From Oxyruncus cristatus (taxonomy: Eukaryota > Chordata > Aves > Passeriformes > Cotingidae), in assembly GCA_013399855.1 (NCBI GenBank), contig VXAY01005020.1, positions 186,001-250,000 of the forward strand: a DNA stretch of 64,000 bases, written 5' to 3'. Of the stretch, positions 49,613-62,400 are shown piece after piece. The position numbers and the translations under genes are program-made. The notes beneath the pieces were generated by a model. The model ran no database searches and was not told the DNA's origin. It saw nothing but the letters and a program-made list of their open reading frames with translations. Each line of letters starts with the position of its first letter. The stretch's first letter is position 1.

Positions 49613-52410
49613 AAGCAGAAAGTCTCTGCCCTATGGAGCAGCAGCTAAGAAACTGAAGGGATAACTAATGACATGAAGTGCATAAATTTGGGGAACGAAA
49701 TAAAGCCCACAGTTCTGGTTAGACACTCCATTAGTGTCTAATACAGACAGAACAAGAGACAGGCTTTGTGAATCAGACTCTTATTGGTGAAGCAAACAGA
49801 TAATAGGGGCTTTTTGTTCTTTGAAAACACTGTTGATTTCATGGATCGAGTTAAAAAGCCAGAACTCAGCTTCTCAATTTTGACAGGATAAGAGGTAAAG
49901 TGGTCATGAACTTTTTGTATCTAATTATTTTTATCTGTTTATTTCTTTTGTAAAATAGAATAAGTTGGTTTCAGCAAGACATTTCCTGTGCTGAACAATT
50001 CTGATTAAAATAAATGAATCAAATTGCAATTCTAAAATGCAAGTCTTCATGAACTAGAAGCAAGGTTGCAGCATACAGAACTGTTGGAAAAAGTCAGATA
50101 ATAAGTTATTTATAATATCCAATATTAATAATGTAACTAGATTGAAAGTCCCTCATCATAAGTGTCTTTGGTTCTCTTGTTCATTACCTTCTTTTATCTT
50201 TCAAAATTCTTCTAGATTGAAATCAGCTCATTGCCAATACCTGTCTCAGGATTTTTTCATATGGCCAATTACCTGTAAATGCATTGCAAAAATCTCTCTC
50301 AGTGTAAAGTGCTGGATAAATACAGTTCTGCAAAATGCACATTTTCAAGTCACTATACAAAATAACTGTAAGCCCTAAGGTGTCGCAATATTCTGAAAGA
50401 TCAGTGGACTAAAAACCCCCAGTCTTCTGTCAGACCATGTTTCCTTTAACAATACAGTTTATTCAGCTAATGTTATCAAACGTGCAGAAGCTCGTGGAAG
50501 ATGAAAAGGTCCTGAGTGTTACTGCATTAGAATGAAACAGTTACAAATTACAGTGTCAGGGGAATTTAATCCAAATAGATCTGCAAGATACAAAACTGCA
50601 TTCTAAAATAAAATGGGTTCTAACTCAGATAATTTAATTAAAATTATGCTGACTTACAAGATCTAAGGATTGTCCCTAAATATAAAATACATCTGTTTTG
50701 ACATCCATAGACATTCTTCTAGTGATCTATGTTTTTTTTCTAACAATAAAATATATGTGTTTGAGAAAGCAAAATAACACAACATGCAATGGCATTAATA
50801 GTTGTAAAGAGAGTTATTTATAATCCCCTCCATATTACAGCCTGAAGATAATTTAGTGATGAGTCAAACCACCTCCAGTGCAACTCAGGAACCTAATGGC
50901 AGAAGTGGTTTTTAAGGACTGGAAAACTTTACATATCTGAAAAGTGCTTCAAGGCCTGAACAGTGTGAATAATGTTTAACTTGCAGCTGTTCTGAAACCA
51001 GTTGGACTGGTGACACATTGAGTGCTAGAGTTACCACCCTCCTCCCTTCTGATCTAAATTCTTTAACATCTGATGGATATCATTATAATGAGCCCCTCCA
51101 GACAGTTGTTTTGACTTAATCCAGCAAAAGCAGTGAAATATTTCTCAGTGGACCTCCGTTACGTATTACCACTTATCTTGATGGCTTTGAGGTATTACTG
51201 AAGTTCAGAAATTCTCATCACATTTGCATCGCAGAGAGGTTACACTGAGGGTTGGGTCTAGGCTTTCTGCAAACTGCTAGAAGTAAAAGCTGTGCCTGTA
51301 ATTGTATTTCAAAGAGATCCAACACCTTCCATGACCAATGGAGGCAACACTAGCAAGGTTGCTAGCAAGGACTGGGGTCTCCTCAGTGTGTTCCATTCTG
51401 CAAATGCAAGTGGATGAAAAAAGCAAGTGTGTATCCCACTCTTCTCTCCATCCTTCTGGTGTAACACAACTTTTCTGTGTGGGTTCATCTCAGTGATGAC
51501 CCTGAGAGAGCTCTGAAGAGCCTCTAGATTGCCCATAGGCACGGCAGCACACTTCATCTCACCCAGCCACCCAGAGATGAGGCCAGAAAATGTCCCAGGT
51601 CATGGAAATGCAGCTGTCAGAAATCTTTGCTGAATAAAGAATGCAGCTGGAGGAGGGTATCTGAAGCTATAGCCCTCAAGAGGTGTGCTGCAGACCTGAA
51701 GACCTGAAAAAGATGGAGTATATTGGATCCTTCTACCAAAACAGGAAAAACTGGGGTAGCAGTTCTGTTCTACCTAATTACTAAATAAATGTAATCCAAG
51801 AAATTACACTGTGAAAAGTGCAATGCCTCATATTCCCCCAAACATATACCTCTAGAAAGAAATACTTGTATGTGGGCTTATGGTGAAAGAGTGGGAAAAT
51901 CATATGCATAATTATTAAGGTGTGGCTAATAAACACCAACAAAAACCATCACTTCTTGTGATAACAGTCCTTTCACCACCTCCAATTTTCAAATTATGCA
52001 AAAGCTCCACTTCTTACCTATTAGGAGGAAGGTCTTGGCCCTGGTCATGACACCACCATATAATCTTGCACTTGTTTTCACATGACCCAGGTGTTGGTAC
52101 ATTTTAAACCTTGGCAGTATTGGTTCCCACGTAAGTTAGTAAAAACTTGCTAATTTGTTTGATACATTTTCAAATATTAAGACTGTTACCACGGGTTGGG
52201 GTGAGGCTGATACTTCAGAGTTCATATTATTATGCTTTGTTAACAGAGTTCTTCCAAGAAAAAGAGTGAGAGACATTTTTACTAAAATTCATCAAAACTT
52301 AAACAGGAATTCATGAGACTAAAAAAAGATACATAGATAAACACACACTGTTCAGTGGGAATGTCATCACATAGCGGATGTTAAAAGATAACATAAGGAA
52401 AGGTTCTGTT

Positions 52411-52451
52411 TGTGTTTTTGTTTGTTTGTTTGTTTTGTTTTGTTTTGTTTT
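52411..52451. repeat. (TTTG)n / (TTTTG)n microsatellite
   Basis: TTTG units pass into TTTTG units without other sequence between them. No retroelement body adjoins, so it is simple-sequence DNA. Confidence 0.9.
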
Positions 52452-54915
52452 AAGAGTATGGTATTAGCTAACCTAAACATAGGATAATACTGGATGATCA
52501 GAAAATGGTATCAAATTAGTCTTACTGCTTTCAAATCTGTGAGATTTTTGATGCGTGTCATGGGGATAATCTGGAAAAAAAAGAATAACCAATAACCCAA
52601 AGCATCCATATTGGTACTTTTGAACCACAGAAGTCAAAGTTTTAAAATGTATGAGGGTGATTATACTGTGATGAGGTTATGTAATGACATATGTCACATG
52701 AGTGATTCTGTAAATTTAAATTAAAATTACTTTCAGTGTGGAGAATTTACAGGGTAAATTTCACCACAGACTTTATATTTTCACTTATTAAATCTGTGAC
52801 ATAAGGGTAGTGTTTTTCCTCCACCTATTTTACAAACACATCAGGGTTCCTTAGTAATTAATCTTTTTTAAAATTAAATTCCTTCAGTGACTCGATGGGA
52901 CCCATCATACACTTTCTTTATTGTAATTCATCCTGAATTCATGGTGAATATCTCAAATACTCACAATACTACTCTTTTCTCCTCAATATCCTCTCTAATA
53001 TTTTTAACTGTGACTCACCACAGATACTGAAAGACTGAGTAAGAAGTGCTGAATGAATTCCTCTTTCATTACAGGAACAAAGACAAGTGTACAAGAGTAC
53101 TTTCAAATACACGAACATTAAAAAAAGATTTCCCCTTTAGCAAGGAGATTCCGGGACATGTATTCAATCAGGCTGCTTCTAGATCAAGGCCTTTTCTTCA
53201 AGTAAGGAAATGATATTTGCAAAACTTAACTGTGACTTAACGAATTGGCCAGTTCTAAGTGTAGGTAAAAAAATAGTATTTTCCTGTGGAAACAAGGAGA
53301 AACTTATTAGACCTTCTTCTCCTACACAATGTGTCATAAAGACAAAAAGCATCTAGACCTGTGTAAAAACTCCTGAGCATTGGTCCATGCTGGAAAAGTA
53401 AACTATTGAGGGGATGCTGAAGTTGATGACCATTTCCTTATTTTTTTATCACTGAATTTCAAAGTAAAAGAAGAGGTGAGACACAGGGCTGCCACTTCTT
53501 TTGTGGTATTTTTTTTCTTCCTCCAAAGGGTAACTTTTTCTGGAAATTAAGATTCCCTAGTATTCTCTTCCTTCATCATGACAAAACACACTTTTCTGTT
53601 AACACAGCTATTTACCATGATTTTCATTGCTGTGTGAGGAAGAAGGGATTCACTTTTCAAGGAGCCAAGGACAGTGAATTTTTAGTAAGTTCCATGGATA
53701 AATTGTTCTTCTTTCTATAAAAAAGTTCTATTTCTTCTGGTGGTTTTCCAGATAAATTATGCAACTTTTCAAATAATTTTGCTGTGGAGATGTCTTTGGT
53801 TTTAAAACATTTGTTTCCCAGGTTCTCAGTGCTTCTATTAAATCTTGTCCTAAAATGAACAATGTGTTTCATTTTTCATATTCCTTTATTGCACTTATCA
53901 CTCTCATAATCAAGATAAATATTTCTTTCTGCTGAGGACATTCAGCATTAGTGAACCCAGTCTAAAGATCTTCTCTAACACATTTGTTCATGAGATGAGT
54001 GCCTTTTGGTAAATTACAATTTTATAAATATACTATTTTATGTACTCAGAAATATTAAGATACCCATTTAAGCTAGGTTTTATTCATGCTCAAAACAAGG
54101 AATAATCTCAGCAATAGACAACTTGAAATCAAGGTAAATATTTCAAAGAGAGCAGAGAAATTTATGCTGACAATAAACAGATGAAGCCAGAAACTCATCA
54201 GGTCTGGAACTCAGCATTATTATGAATTAGGTATCTAAATATATTTACAGACAGGAATAAAACTCGTATGTATTACAATTGATTCAGCTTTCCATTCTTT
54301 AGATGTTTGTCTAGTTAGAAAAATACTTAAAAGAATTTATTCCTGGTTGTAGAAGGGCTTCTAGAGAACTAGATTTTGAAAGAACAATCTTAATGGACTA
54401 ATTCTTCAATGAAAAAAGACTGAAGTTGGCCAATTGATTAATGTGATAAATTGCAGTTATTTGATTCAAAAGTAGAGAATACTACACGTATTAGTATTAA
54501 ACATGTTGCCTCTATATTTGAGGGGAATGATAATGAAACAGGCACACACCTCAGCATTACTAAAAAAAAGCTCTCAAGATTTTGCTGGGTAACTGTCCTC
54601 CAAAATTTAGCTCAGAATCAGTGTTGAGAAGTCTAACCAGAGTACATCCTCCTCAGCAAATCAAGGCCTGTGTTACTGCTCTGCTTAATTTCAAATTTCT
54701 AAAAGCAACACAAGAAATTTTAGGTTAGGTTATAATTAAACATTTACAATAAACACAGCCACCTTATTAAAGATACCTATATGTCAGACTAAAACTTGAT
54801 CATGAGGTCACTACCCGTTAAACCTGAATTCAAGTGTAAGAATATAACTAGAAATCTGTTTAAACTCAGAAAACCTGGCCAGTAGGTTTGAACAAAAAAA
54901 TATTGCAAATTTCTA

Positions 54916-55003
54916 NNNNNNNNNNNNNNNNNNNNNNNNNNNNNNNNNNNNNNNNNNNNNNNNNNNNNNNNNNNNNNNNNNNNNNNNNNNNNNNNNNNNN
55001 NNN
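54916..55003. other. Assembly gap, 88 N
   Basis: A single run of N interrupts unique AT-rich sequence. The two apparent open frames across it (one on each strand) exist only because N is read as any residue and should be ignored. The odd length suggests an estimated scaffold gap and not a fixed-size placeholder. Confidence 0.99.
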
Positions 55004-56022
55004 AAAAGGATTTTACATGGTGACAGCACTTTTCTTCTGGGAAATCAGTCAAAACAAGGTTCTATTCACAAGGTAGATCACATTCAGTACCAAAACCATT
55101 ATAAAGAGTATGATTTAGACAGAGGACATGATAGATCATATTTGAGTCACAGTAGTAAGACCTAGGAACAACAGCCTTCTTATTTCGGAGAAAAAATACT
55201 GCCAGAAACTTCTGTGCTAAGCAATGCCTTAAAATTAGATATTTATGAGTTTTTCTATACAAGCTCTGTGGCCTGGTGTTTCATTCTGCACAATTGCAAG
55301 ACTTTCTACGTGGTTTTGAAAAAAGCGGTTATGGAAAATTTTGAGGATGGCTTTGGGGGTTTTGTAGAATTGCTAGTATCAGTCTGTTGTCCAAAATGTT
55401 AAATCAGTGGAGCTGTGTTAGAGATGATTCACATCTTCAGAGAAAACATATAATGGGCCAAAGTCATGCTTGGTGTAACTCCAATGAATTTAATGGAGCT
55501 ACATGAGGGATTGATTTTTGTTAATCTTGGATAAAGCTATTCAGTTACATTAAATTTTAGCTCAAAAAAATAATAAATTGAGAAGGATAACATTAAGGAT
55601 TGGAGCCTTGGGGCCCACAGGCCTGATTCCTCAAGGACACTATGAGCTCATCTGTAAGGTTCGTTTATAGATATTAAACAAAATTACTTCAACCTACTCC
55701 CTTGGAAATGATGGTGCAGTGAAACTCTCCACTCTGTGTTCCTGTTTCCTCAGTGGTGACCAGCTTGAGAGACTGGTCTCTGCTTTGGGAAGGTGATCCA
55801 AAACATATCTGGTTCTTTTGGGAAGGGGGACCCAGTTACTGCAGAAAGTGATAGAACTGCTGTCTGAATGAGACATAGGATTTCTGAGTGCTGTTTGCTG
55901 TAGGGTGTGAAGGTTGCCCATCATTAGCTTGCACAGTGTTAGATATAAACAAATGAGAAACTTCAGCGTTTCACCAGAGCAAACGTTTTGAAAATGGGTC
56001 ATGAAAAGTAATTCACTTTTAG

Positions 56023-56052
56023 CTTAAAGAAGAGACACTTAAGGAAGAGACA
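56023..56052. repeat. Two-copy 15-bp tandem duplication
   Basis: CTTAAAGAAGAGACA is followed directly by CTTAAGGAAGAGACA, one substitution apart. No function is apparent. Confidence 0.8.
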
Positions 56053-57591
56053 TTGCTCTTTATGCAAAATAAAACTTTTCCTTCTGCAGCCAGAAGGAAT
56101 CCACCCAGTGGGATGAATCACTTCTTAGATGGTTCTTCCCAGGTGAAATGTTCCAGGCTGTATGGCAAAACAACTCGAAGATGCTCTACAGCAAGTGGTT
56201 GCCCTGATTGACACTGGCTAGTTGAGGCCCAACATCACAGCCCAACAGGGGCTGGTACCTGGAGAACCAAGTCCAGGGAAACTTCTTTCTTACTTTCATC
56301 AGGTGGTAATTACCCTCTGTTCGGAAGTGTGAAGATTTTAAGCTGACACAGTTCTTTGTTTCCCCTCCTCAGGCCAACCAACTAAGGGTAGTAGATGTTC
56401 AAATGGCGTGCTTCAATAATAAAAACTTAAAAGATTATACTTTTTTCTTTCTTTTCAATCTACCATGTAGACAATAAAAGGACAAGGAGAAGTGATTGCT
56501 TCTATATATCTGCTACAAAATAGGAGATAATGAGGGTGTTTGCTAAGGCAAAACATGCTGCAGCCTTTCACATACACTTTGATTATCCTGTGGCAGGACA
56601 AACCCGAAACATTTACAGAAGTCCTTGGCGTTTCAGACATCCTTGCTGGAGCGGAGCAGGGACCTTTTAATCTTTGGGGTTTTTTCTCACCATTCACAAG
56701 CCCACCCAGGCAGTATGTAATTCATCCAGACAGGAAATATTCCATTGTGTGGGCCAGATTACTTGGAAATGATTCACTTGTACCTGAGTTCAAAGCTTCT
56801 GGCATGGATCTATGGTACATTCTAGTCTGCAGTCATTCTTGCCTCAGACTTCCGTGTTCCATGCAAACAAGCTTCTAGAGCAAATCTTATGAAAGTTCAG
56901 TGGCTTCAAAATATTTTGGATTTAAAAGCTTCATCTGGGATTTGTGAAAAGGAAACAGAGAATAAATCTTTTAGGGAGGGAAATGTGCACAAAAAGGCTA
57001 CACTTCACGCAGCTGCCAATCCAGAAGAAAAAGTTTATTTTCCCCTAGGCTGCAAAGCAATATGAAGTCCAGTATCTTAACTTTCCCCATAATGATGTGT
57101 ATATAAGATTACACCACTTTCTCAGCGATCTTATTCCTAGTTTATTAAGTATTACAGAGTGTGGCAGTTCAGCACAGGTGGAGGAAAATCGATAAATACC
57201 ACCTTCCCTGCTGTTTCTCTGTCTTGCTCTTAATGTGTGCAATGAAGGCATCTGTGAGAAGTCTCTATCATACCTGGCTACAAGTAGGAAATTACTTTTC
57301 CATTGCATGAAAATATTTGAGATCACTCTCTGTCTCTCATCTGATACTATTTTACATCATGTTCAAAAAAAAGATCCCTTGTAAGTGGAACGTAACAGAA
57401 AGGTAAGAACAGTGAAAGATACAAATCTTCTGCATCCCTAAGCGACCCAAAGCTTGTAGTATTACATCGTTACCCATGCAATTCTCTGGGAAGCAGCAAA
57501 GGCAAGACTCTCAAACCTAATGTCCCTAGGTTATTTGTGGTTTTCTGCATCACAAAATATATCACGAAACACTTGACCAATGCTCTCAGGC

Positions 57592-57690
57592 ACATGGTGG
57601 GATTCTCATGGTTGTCCTGTGTAGGCCCAGCAGTTGGACTTTGATGATCCTGGTGGGTCCCTTCCATCTCAGGATATCCTTATGATTCTA
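57592..57690 (+). mobile_element. Short CR1 3'-end fragment
   Basis: The phrases 'CAGTTGGACTTTGATGATCC', 'TGGTGGGTCCCTTCCATCTC' and 'AGGATATCCTTATGATTCTA' give the plus-strand extreme 3' end. It is the counterpart in orientation of the copy at 38.5 kb. Confidence 0.9.
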
Positions 57691-59164
57691 TATATTCAAA
57701 TGTAACACTTTGAGTCCAATAGACTGAGGAAAAGTCTAGAGTCTTTTGACAGGCTCATCTACTAACAAAAAAGATAGCATCATCTGTAGCAAAGTTGTTC
57801 CTCTTACTAATTTCCTGAGGCGTCTAGTTTATAGACCTATCTTCAGCAACTTGAGCTTATGACCCCCACAGAAGTGTTCTAAATACTATCTTTTGTTCAT
57901 TCTAAGCGATTTTGAGTATTTTTTTAAGAACTAAAAAAATGTCAGTAGAAAACCACTGACAAAACAAGGTGCACACTTTGCAAGATCGAATACATTGCAC
58001 AGCGTGGACTAACCCTTCTATAGGAACCATGAGAGTTGCATGAGTTCACTTTAGAGATCACCATCAGGCAGAAGATTAATACCAGAAAATGGTACAGAAT
58101 TGCAGAGGACAAATATGGAGCTCCACCTTCTATCCCTGTTTCCAATTCCCAACCTTATTTTGCAAGGCAGTTTGAAAGGAGCTGAGGTCAAGCAGAAATT
58201 GGAGGGCCCGTGATGAAACCACAGGGACAGAAAATGCTTCTTCACTGTTTTTTGGGCTGGTACACACTAAGCAAACACCCAACATTAAGAAAGACAGCTT
58301 GAAAGCAGAGGAAGCTGCAGGCTCATGACAAAAGTCTTTATTTTGAGTGTCATGGAAACTCTTATGGCAGAAACAGTATCCTCTCTGAAAAGCTGTTATA
58401 GGCTCATCAGAGAGGAATGTCTGTCTAGGGAGAGACAGATAAATGTCTAGGTTCAAAGAGATGAGATGGAAATAACCAAAATTATTGCAAACAATCCCAG
58501 TTGCGCTCCTGTGGAAAAGTAAACAAAATCTGTACCGGCATTATTATTTGAACCATTAAAAAAATAGGAGAGTTCCAGTTAAAATGTGGGCATATTGTAC
58601 TCCAAACAGTTAGTAAGGAGTTACCTGTGTCTCAGAGTATTTATGATTCAAAGATGTAAGACAGATATGCAGAGGGAGGTAGAACAGAAGTAGATGCAGT
58701 GAGTTAACTGTCTTCACACTCCAAATCGGCACTGGATTTGGAAACAGTAATTAATCTCGAGTCCAAAAGTAATGTCAATGCACCCTACTACACTGACTTT
58801 CTTACTGATACAGAAAGCTGAATAGGAGATAAATACTGTGCTGGCACTTATTTTGGGTATTGACAATTGTTTTACTATCAACTGGTGACAAGAAAACTCA
58901 TTGTGCCTCAGGAACTGAACTCCAGGAGAACAGTTTACCTTTCACCTGAATTCTTCAAGTGAGATGTCCATAGAGAAAATGAAGTCAACAAAACTTAGGC
59001 ATCTAAATACCTCAAAGTCTAGAGAACCAAACCACCATTTCCACCTTTAAGATATATTTTTAAAGCCTTTGTAAGAATCTGTTGTCCTTGAATGCACATC
59101 TTAATCAACTACCTGACAATTTCAATTAGAAGAAAACAATTAGAAAATTACAAGACTTTTTACT
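57691..59164. other. Unique AT-rich non-coding stretch
   Basis: Overlapping minus-strand frames at 57942-58456 are short and match nothing known to me. No repeat is recognised. Confidence 0.6.
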
Positions 59165-59436
59165 GTTGAAATGTTTGGGAATGGCTTCAAACCAAAAGAG
59201 AGTGGGTTTAGATTAGATATGAGGAAAAAATTCTTCCCTGTGAGGGTGGGGAGGCCCTGGCACAGGTTGCCCAGAGAGGCTGTGGCTGCCCCATCTCTGG
59301 CAGTGTTCATGGCCACATTGGATGGGGCTTGGAGCAACCTGGTCTAGTGCAAGGTGTCCCTGCCCATGGCAGGGGGTTTGGAACTAGAGGATCTTTAAGG
59401 TCCTTTCCAACCCAAACCATTCTAGGATTCTATGAA
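59165..59436 (+). mobile_element. CR1 LINE 3' end, well preserved
   Basis: The order is 'AAACCAAAAGAGAGTGGGTT', 'TAGATTAGATATGAGGAAAA', 'CTGGCACAGGTTGCCCAGAG', 'GGCTGTGGCTGCCCCATCTC', 'GGTCTAGTGCAAGGTGTCCC' and 'GGTCCTTTCCAACCCAAACC', ending in ATTCTAGGATTCTATGA. It is close to what I know of the J/F-like tail and probably the youngest CR1 in the window. It is strongly 5'-truncated. Confidence 0.96.
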
Positions 59437-62400
59437 TGACTCAGAGGACTTGGATGCAAAAATATGGACCAAACAATGTGCTTGAGAAGCAGAGGGCTGT
59501 GGGATCTGCCATTTAGAAATGACTCTGTTTACCATGGAGAAATAAAAAGCACAAACATTTTTCCACTGGTTCTTGAAAAAAATGGATGAGGATCAGTAAT
59601 CTAGCTGACTAAAGTTTTCAAAACAGCTGACCAGCATTTTCTAGAAACACATTCAGAAAATAAAATTGTTCTGACTAACAAAAAGTTCTTCATGGGAAAT
59701 TACACTAAATAGAATGAGGGATGTTTGTTACCAGCTGAGACCAAGTAGTTCTTGAAGAAAAACACAGTGGAAAATTATCTCATATTAACAGCTCCTAGAT
59801 GCACAAGATGTTAAACTCCAGAGGATTTTCAATAGTCTACTTCCTAAGTCATTGCTTATGCATCAGTATTCTTTATCCTGATTTTGGAAGATTACCTCCT
59901 ATTTTTATTCACTTTTTTTATTCACTTTTGACCTAATCCTTTTTTCTGGTAGATTTGAACTTGTGCTTATTTACTGATAGTGATTGTTTAGACTGTTTAG
60001 ATACAAATAGGTAGAAAGAAGCAGTTGGTGGCCTCTTTCAACAATTGATCTCACTTTTAGGACAGAACAGGACAGAACAATGCCTCCTGTTATATTCCAC
60101 ACGCTTCCACACATAATGTGTGTACTATCCTTTCCCCCAACCTTTTCTCTGCTTCCAGTCTTGACACAGTTTGGATTTTTTTACAAATTTGAAAATAAGA
60201 GGAAAAAAAATTCAAATATTAAAACTGAATTGCACTATGGTCACACCTCTAAGTCTCTTCTCTGCATAGATCGATCCATTCTTCATTCCTGTCGCCACAC
60301 ACAGGAAGAACTATGCCTCAGAACTGTGGGACAAGTAGACCAGAGACTATGCTCCTCTGCCACTTGTAAACCTCTTAAGTGCTCTTGAGATAGAAAAGAA
60401 CAAACCAATTGGGAAATGAGCATGTCACAGGAATCAGATGAGAGAAGATGAACAGATAAGAGAAAAAAAACTCAGCAATATTTCTTTTTCAAAGATTTTT
60501 CTCTAAGGAACTAGATTGGGTCATGGGAATCTGTATTAAGTTTCTGCCTTATCTGGCAACATCTAGTGTGCCTTTGACAAGTAAATATAAACTCTGGGTT
60601 TCTGCCATGTGATCTGTAAGAGGGGAATCCTAATATTGATGGCCACTATTTCCCATTGAAAACATAAATTAGCAGAAATCCAGATCTATGATTTAGGATT
60701 AGTCCAAAGGGTGCTCCCATAAATCTAACAACAAAAGCTGAAAGCACAGTCACTACATGAGGAAAATGAAAGTTAAGCAGAAGGGAAGCATTTTCTCAAG
60801 GTCACAAAAGTAACAACAGAGAGAGCCAGAGTGTGGGCTTGGTCACCACTGGCCAACCCTGACCCAGGCTGAGGAGTTCGTGTGGAGGAAAGGAGGCTGC
60901 ACATCTGCACAGCACAGCTGTCAGTGGTACATGGGAAGGAGACTCTGGCTTTCACCTCCAGGAGCTGTTTCTGCAAAGTTTCTCTGTGGTGGACTCTTCC
61001 ACTCTTTGACGTGAGCAATGGTTTTAAGCCACAGTCTGGTCTCAGAGTGTGGGTCTAAGCACAAATTACTCAAACCCCATGAAAAGGTCAGAGACTCTCT
61101 TACTCACAGATGTTGTTCCGGAAAATGTGTCTTATCTGTTCAGTGTTTGAACCAAAAGAAAAAAATCCATTTGGCTAAACTTTTGCTGAATATTATCAAG
61201 GGGTTATAAACATTCTACTTTAAAATGATATGCCCAGCTGCTACTTGCTAATTATAAAGTGGGTTTTAGTGCTGGTTTTGGAAAATATATAATGCGGAAA
61301 AATATGCCGATCACAAAAGCTTTTGCTGTCAGTTGTCACATAGACTAAGAATATTCAGTTTTGTTCCAAATTTGCATAGCTAGTAAAGTAAATATGAATC
61401 TCATATATGCTTACTTTAAAGTTTGATGGGAAAGTATAGTATTTCCCTACTGCAGGAAACGACCAGTCAACCGTAGTGCAGGGAAGGAAATCCACAGCGT
61501 CAGCTGGCCAATGTAAAAACCAAAATGATGTTTAAGAACAACTCGTATTGACCTCATTTTCCTTCTAAAATACATGGGAACTGGCAAGAGTATACCAAAA
61601 AGTCCACTTGCTACACTGTCACTTACAATCAGTTCATTTTGAGGTAACCATTTCATTCCTCTAATAACCTAAGTTACACTTTTTCACCGATTACACATTA
61701 AAAACATCTGAATTTTCTGTAAAAAATCCACCTTAGTATTTCCTTTTGAATTCAGATCCTTCTTTGGTTCAGTTTTGATGACAAGCAGACTGATGGGACG
61801 GAGAGAAACAAATACAAATGATCTTTAAAACAGACTGTTCTGATTATGGATGTGCTTGTGACTAAGGCATTTGACTGAAACTCAATTTCTTATTCAGTTC
61901 TTGGCTCTACTGAATACCTCCTGCATGAAATTGTACAGGTCACAGGATTTATCTCAGTTTTTCATCTGTAAAATGGAGGTAATCTTCATTTTACTGTGAT
62001 TTTGTCAGGATAGCTTCACTTACAGTTAAAGGCATCACACACGCACCTAGATGAAAAGTAGTATCCCCAGTCTTATCACCATGTGGAATGTGCTTACTCT
62101 CATCAACGTTTATGTTAAGTTTTTAAGAAATTTTTCTCAAATTCCTGTAAGTCTTGTGCTGAATATGGACATCCCATCTAATATGGAAACTGAACCAAAT
62201 TGCTTGTGTTATGACTTTTAATCAGACAGCAGACAGAAACAATATATGGCAACAAGTTAAGAATCAGAATACTTCTCGAAAATATTTGAAATAACCCTGC
62301 CTTGAGAAAATACACCCATTTGTAACCAGATGGCAAACAAAAACAAGAGAAAGGTATCCTGTAATGTGTATTACCTCAGCAAAACTATTCCTATCTTCAG

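Larger units (their letters stand above)
49613..57591. other. Unique AT-rich stretch containing an assembly gap
   Basis: About 8 kb with no recognised gene or dispersed repeat. It holds a (TTTG)n/(TTTTG)n array at 52411-52451, the gap at 54916-55003 and a 15-bp tandem duplication at 56023-56052. Open frames reach about 112 codons (56540-56878 plus, 55694-56002 minus) and match nothing known to me. Confidence 0.6.

Noticed and set aside
54789..55076. Open frames on both strands across the N run
   Set aside because: They exist only because N codons cannot be read as stops.
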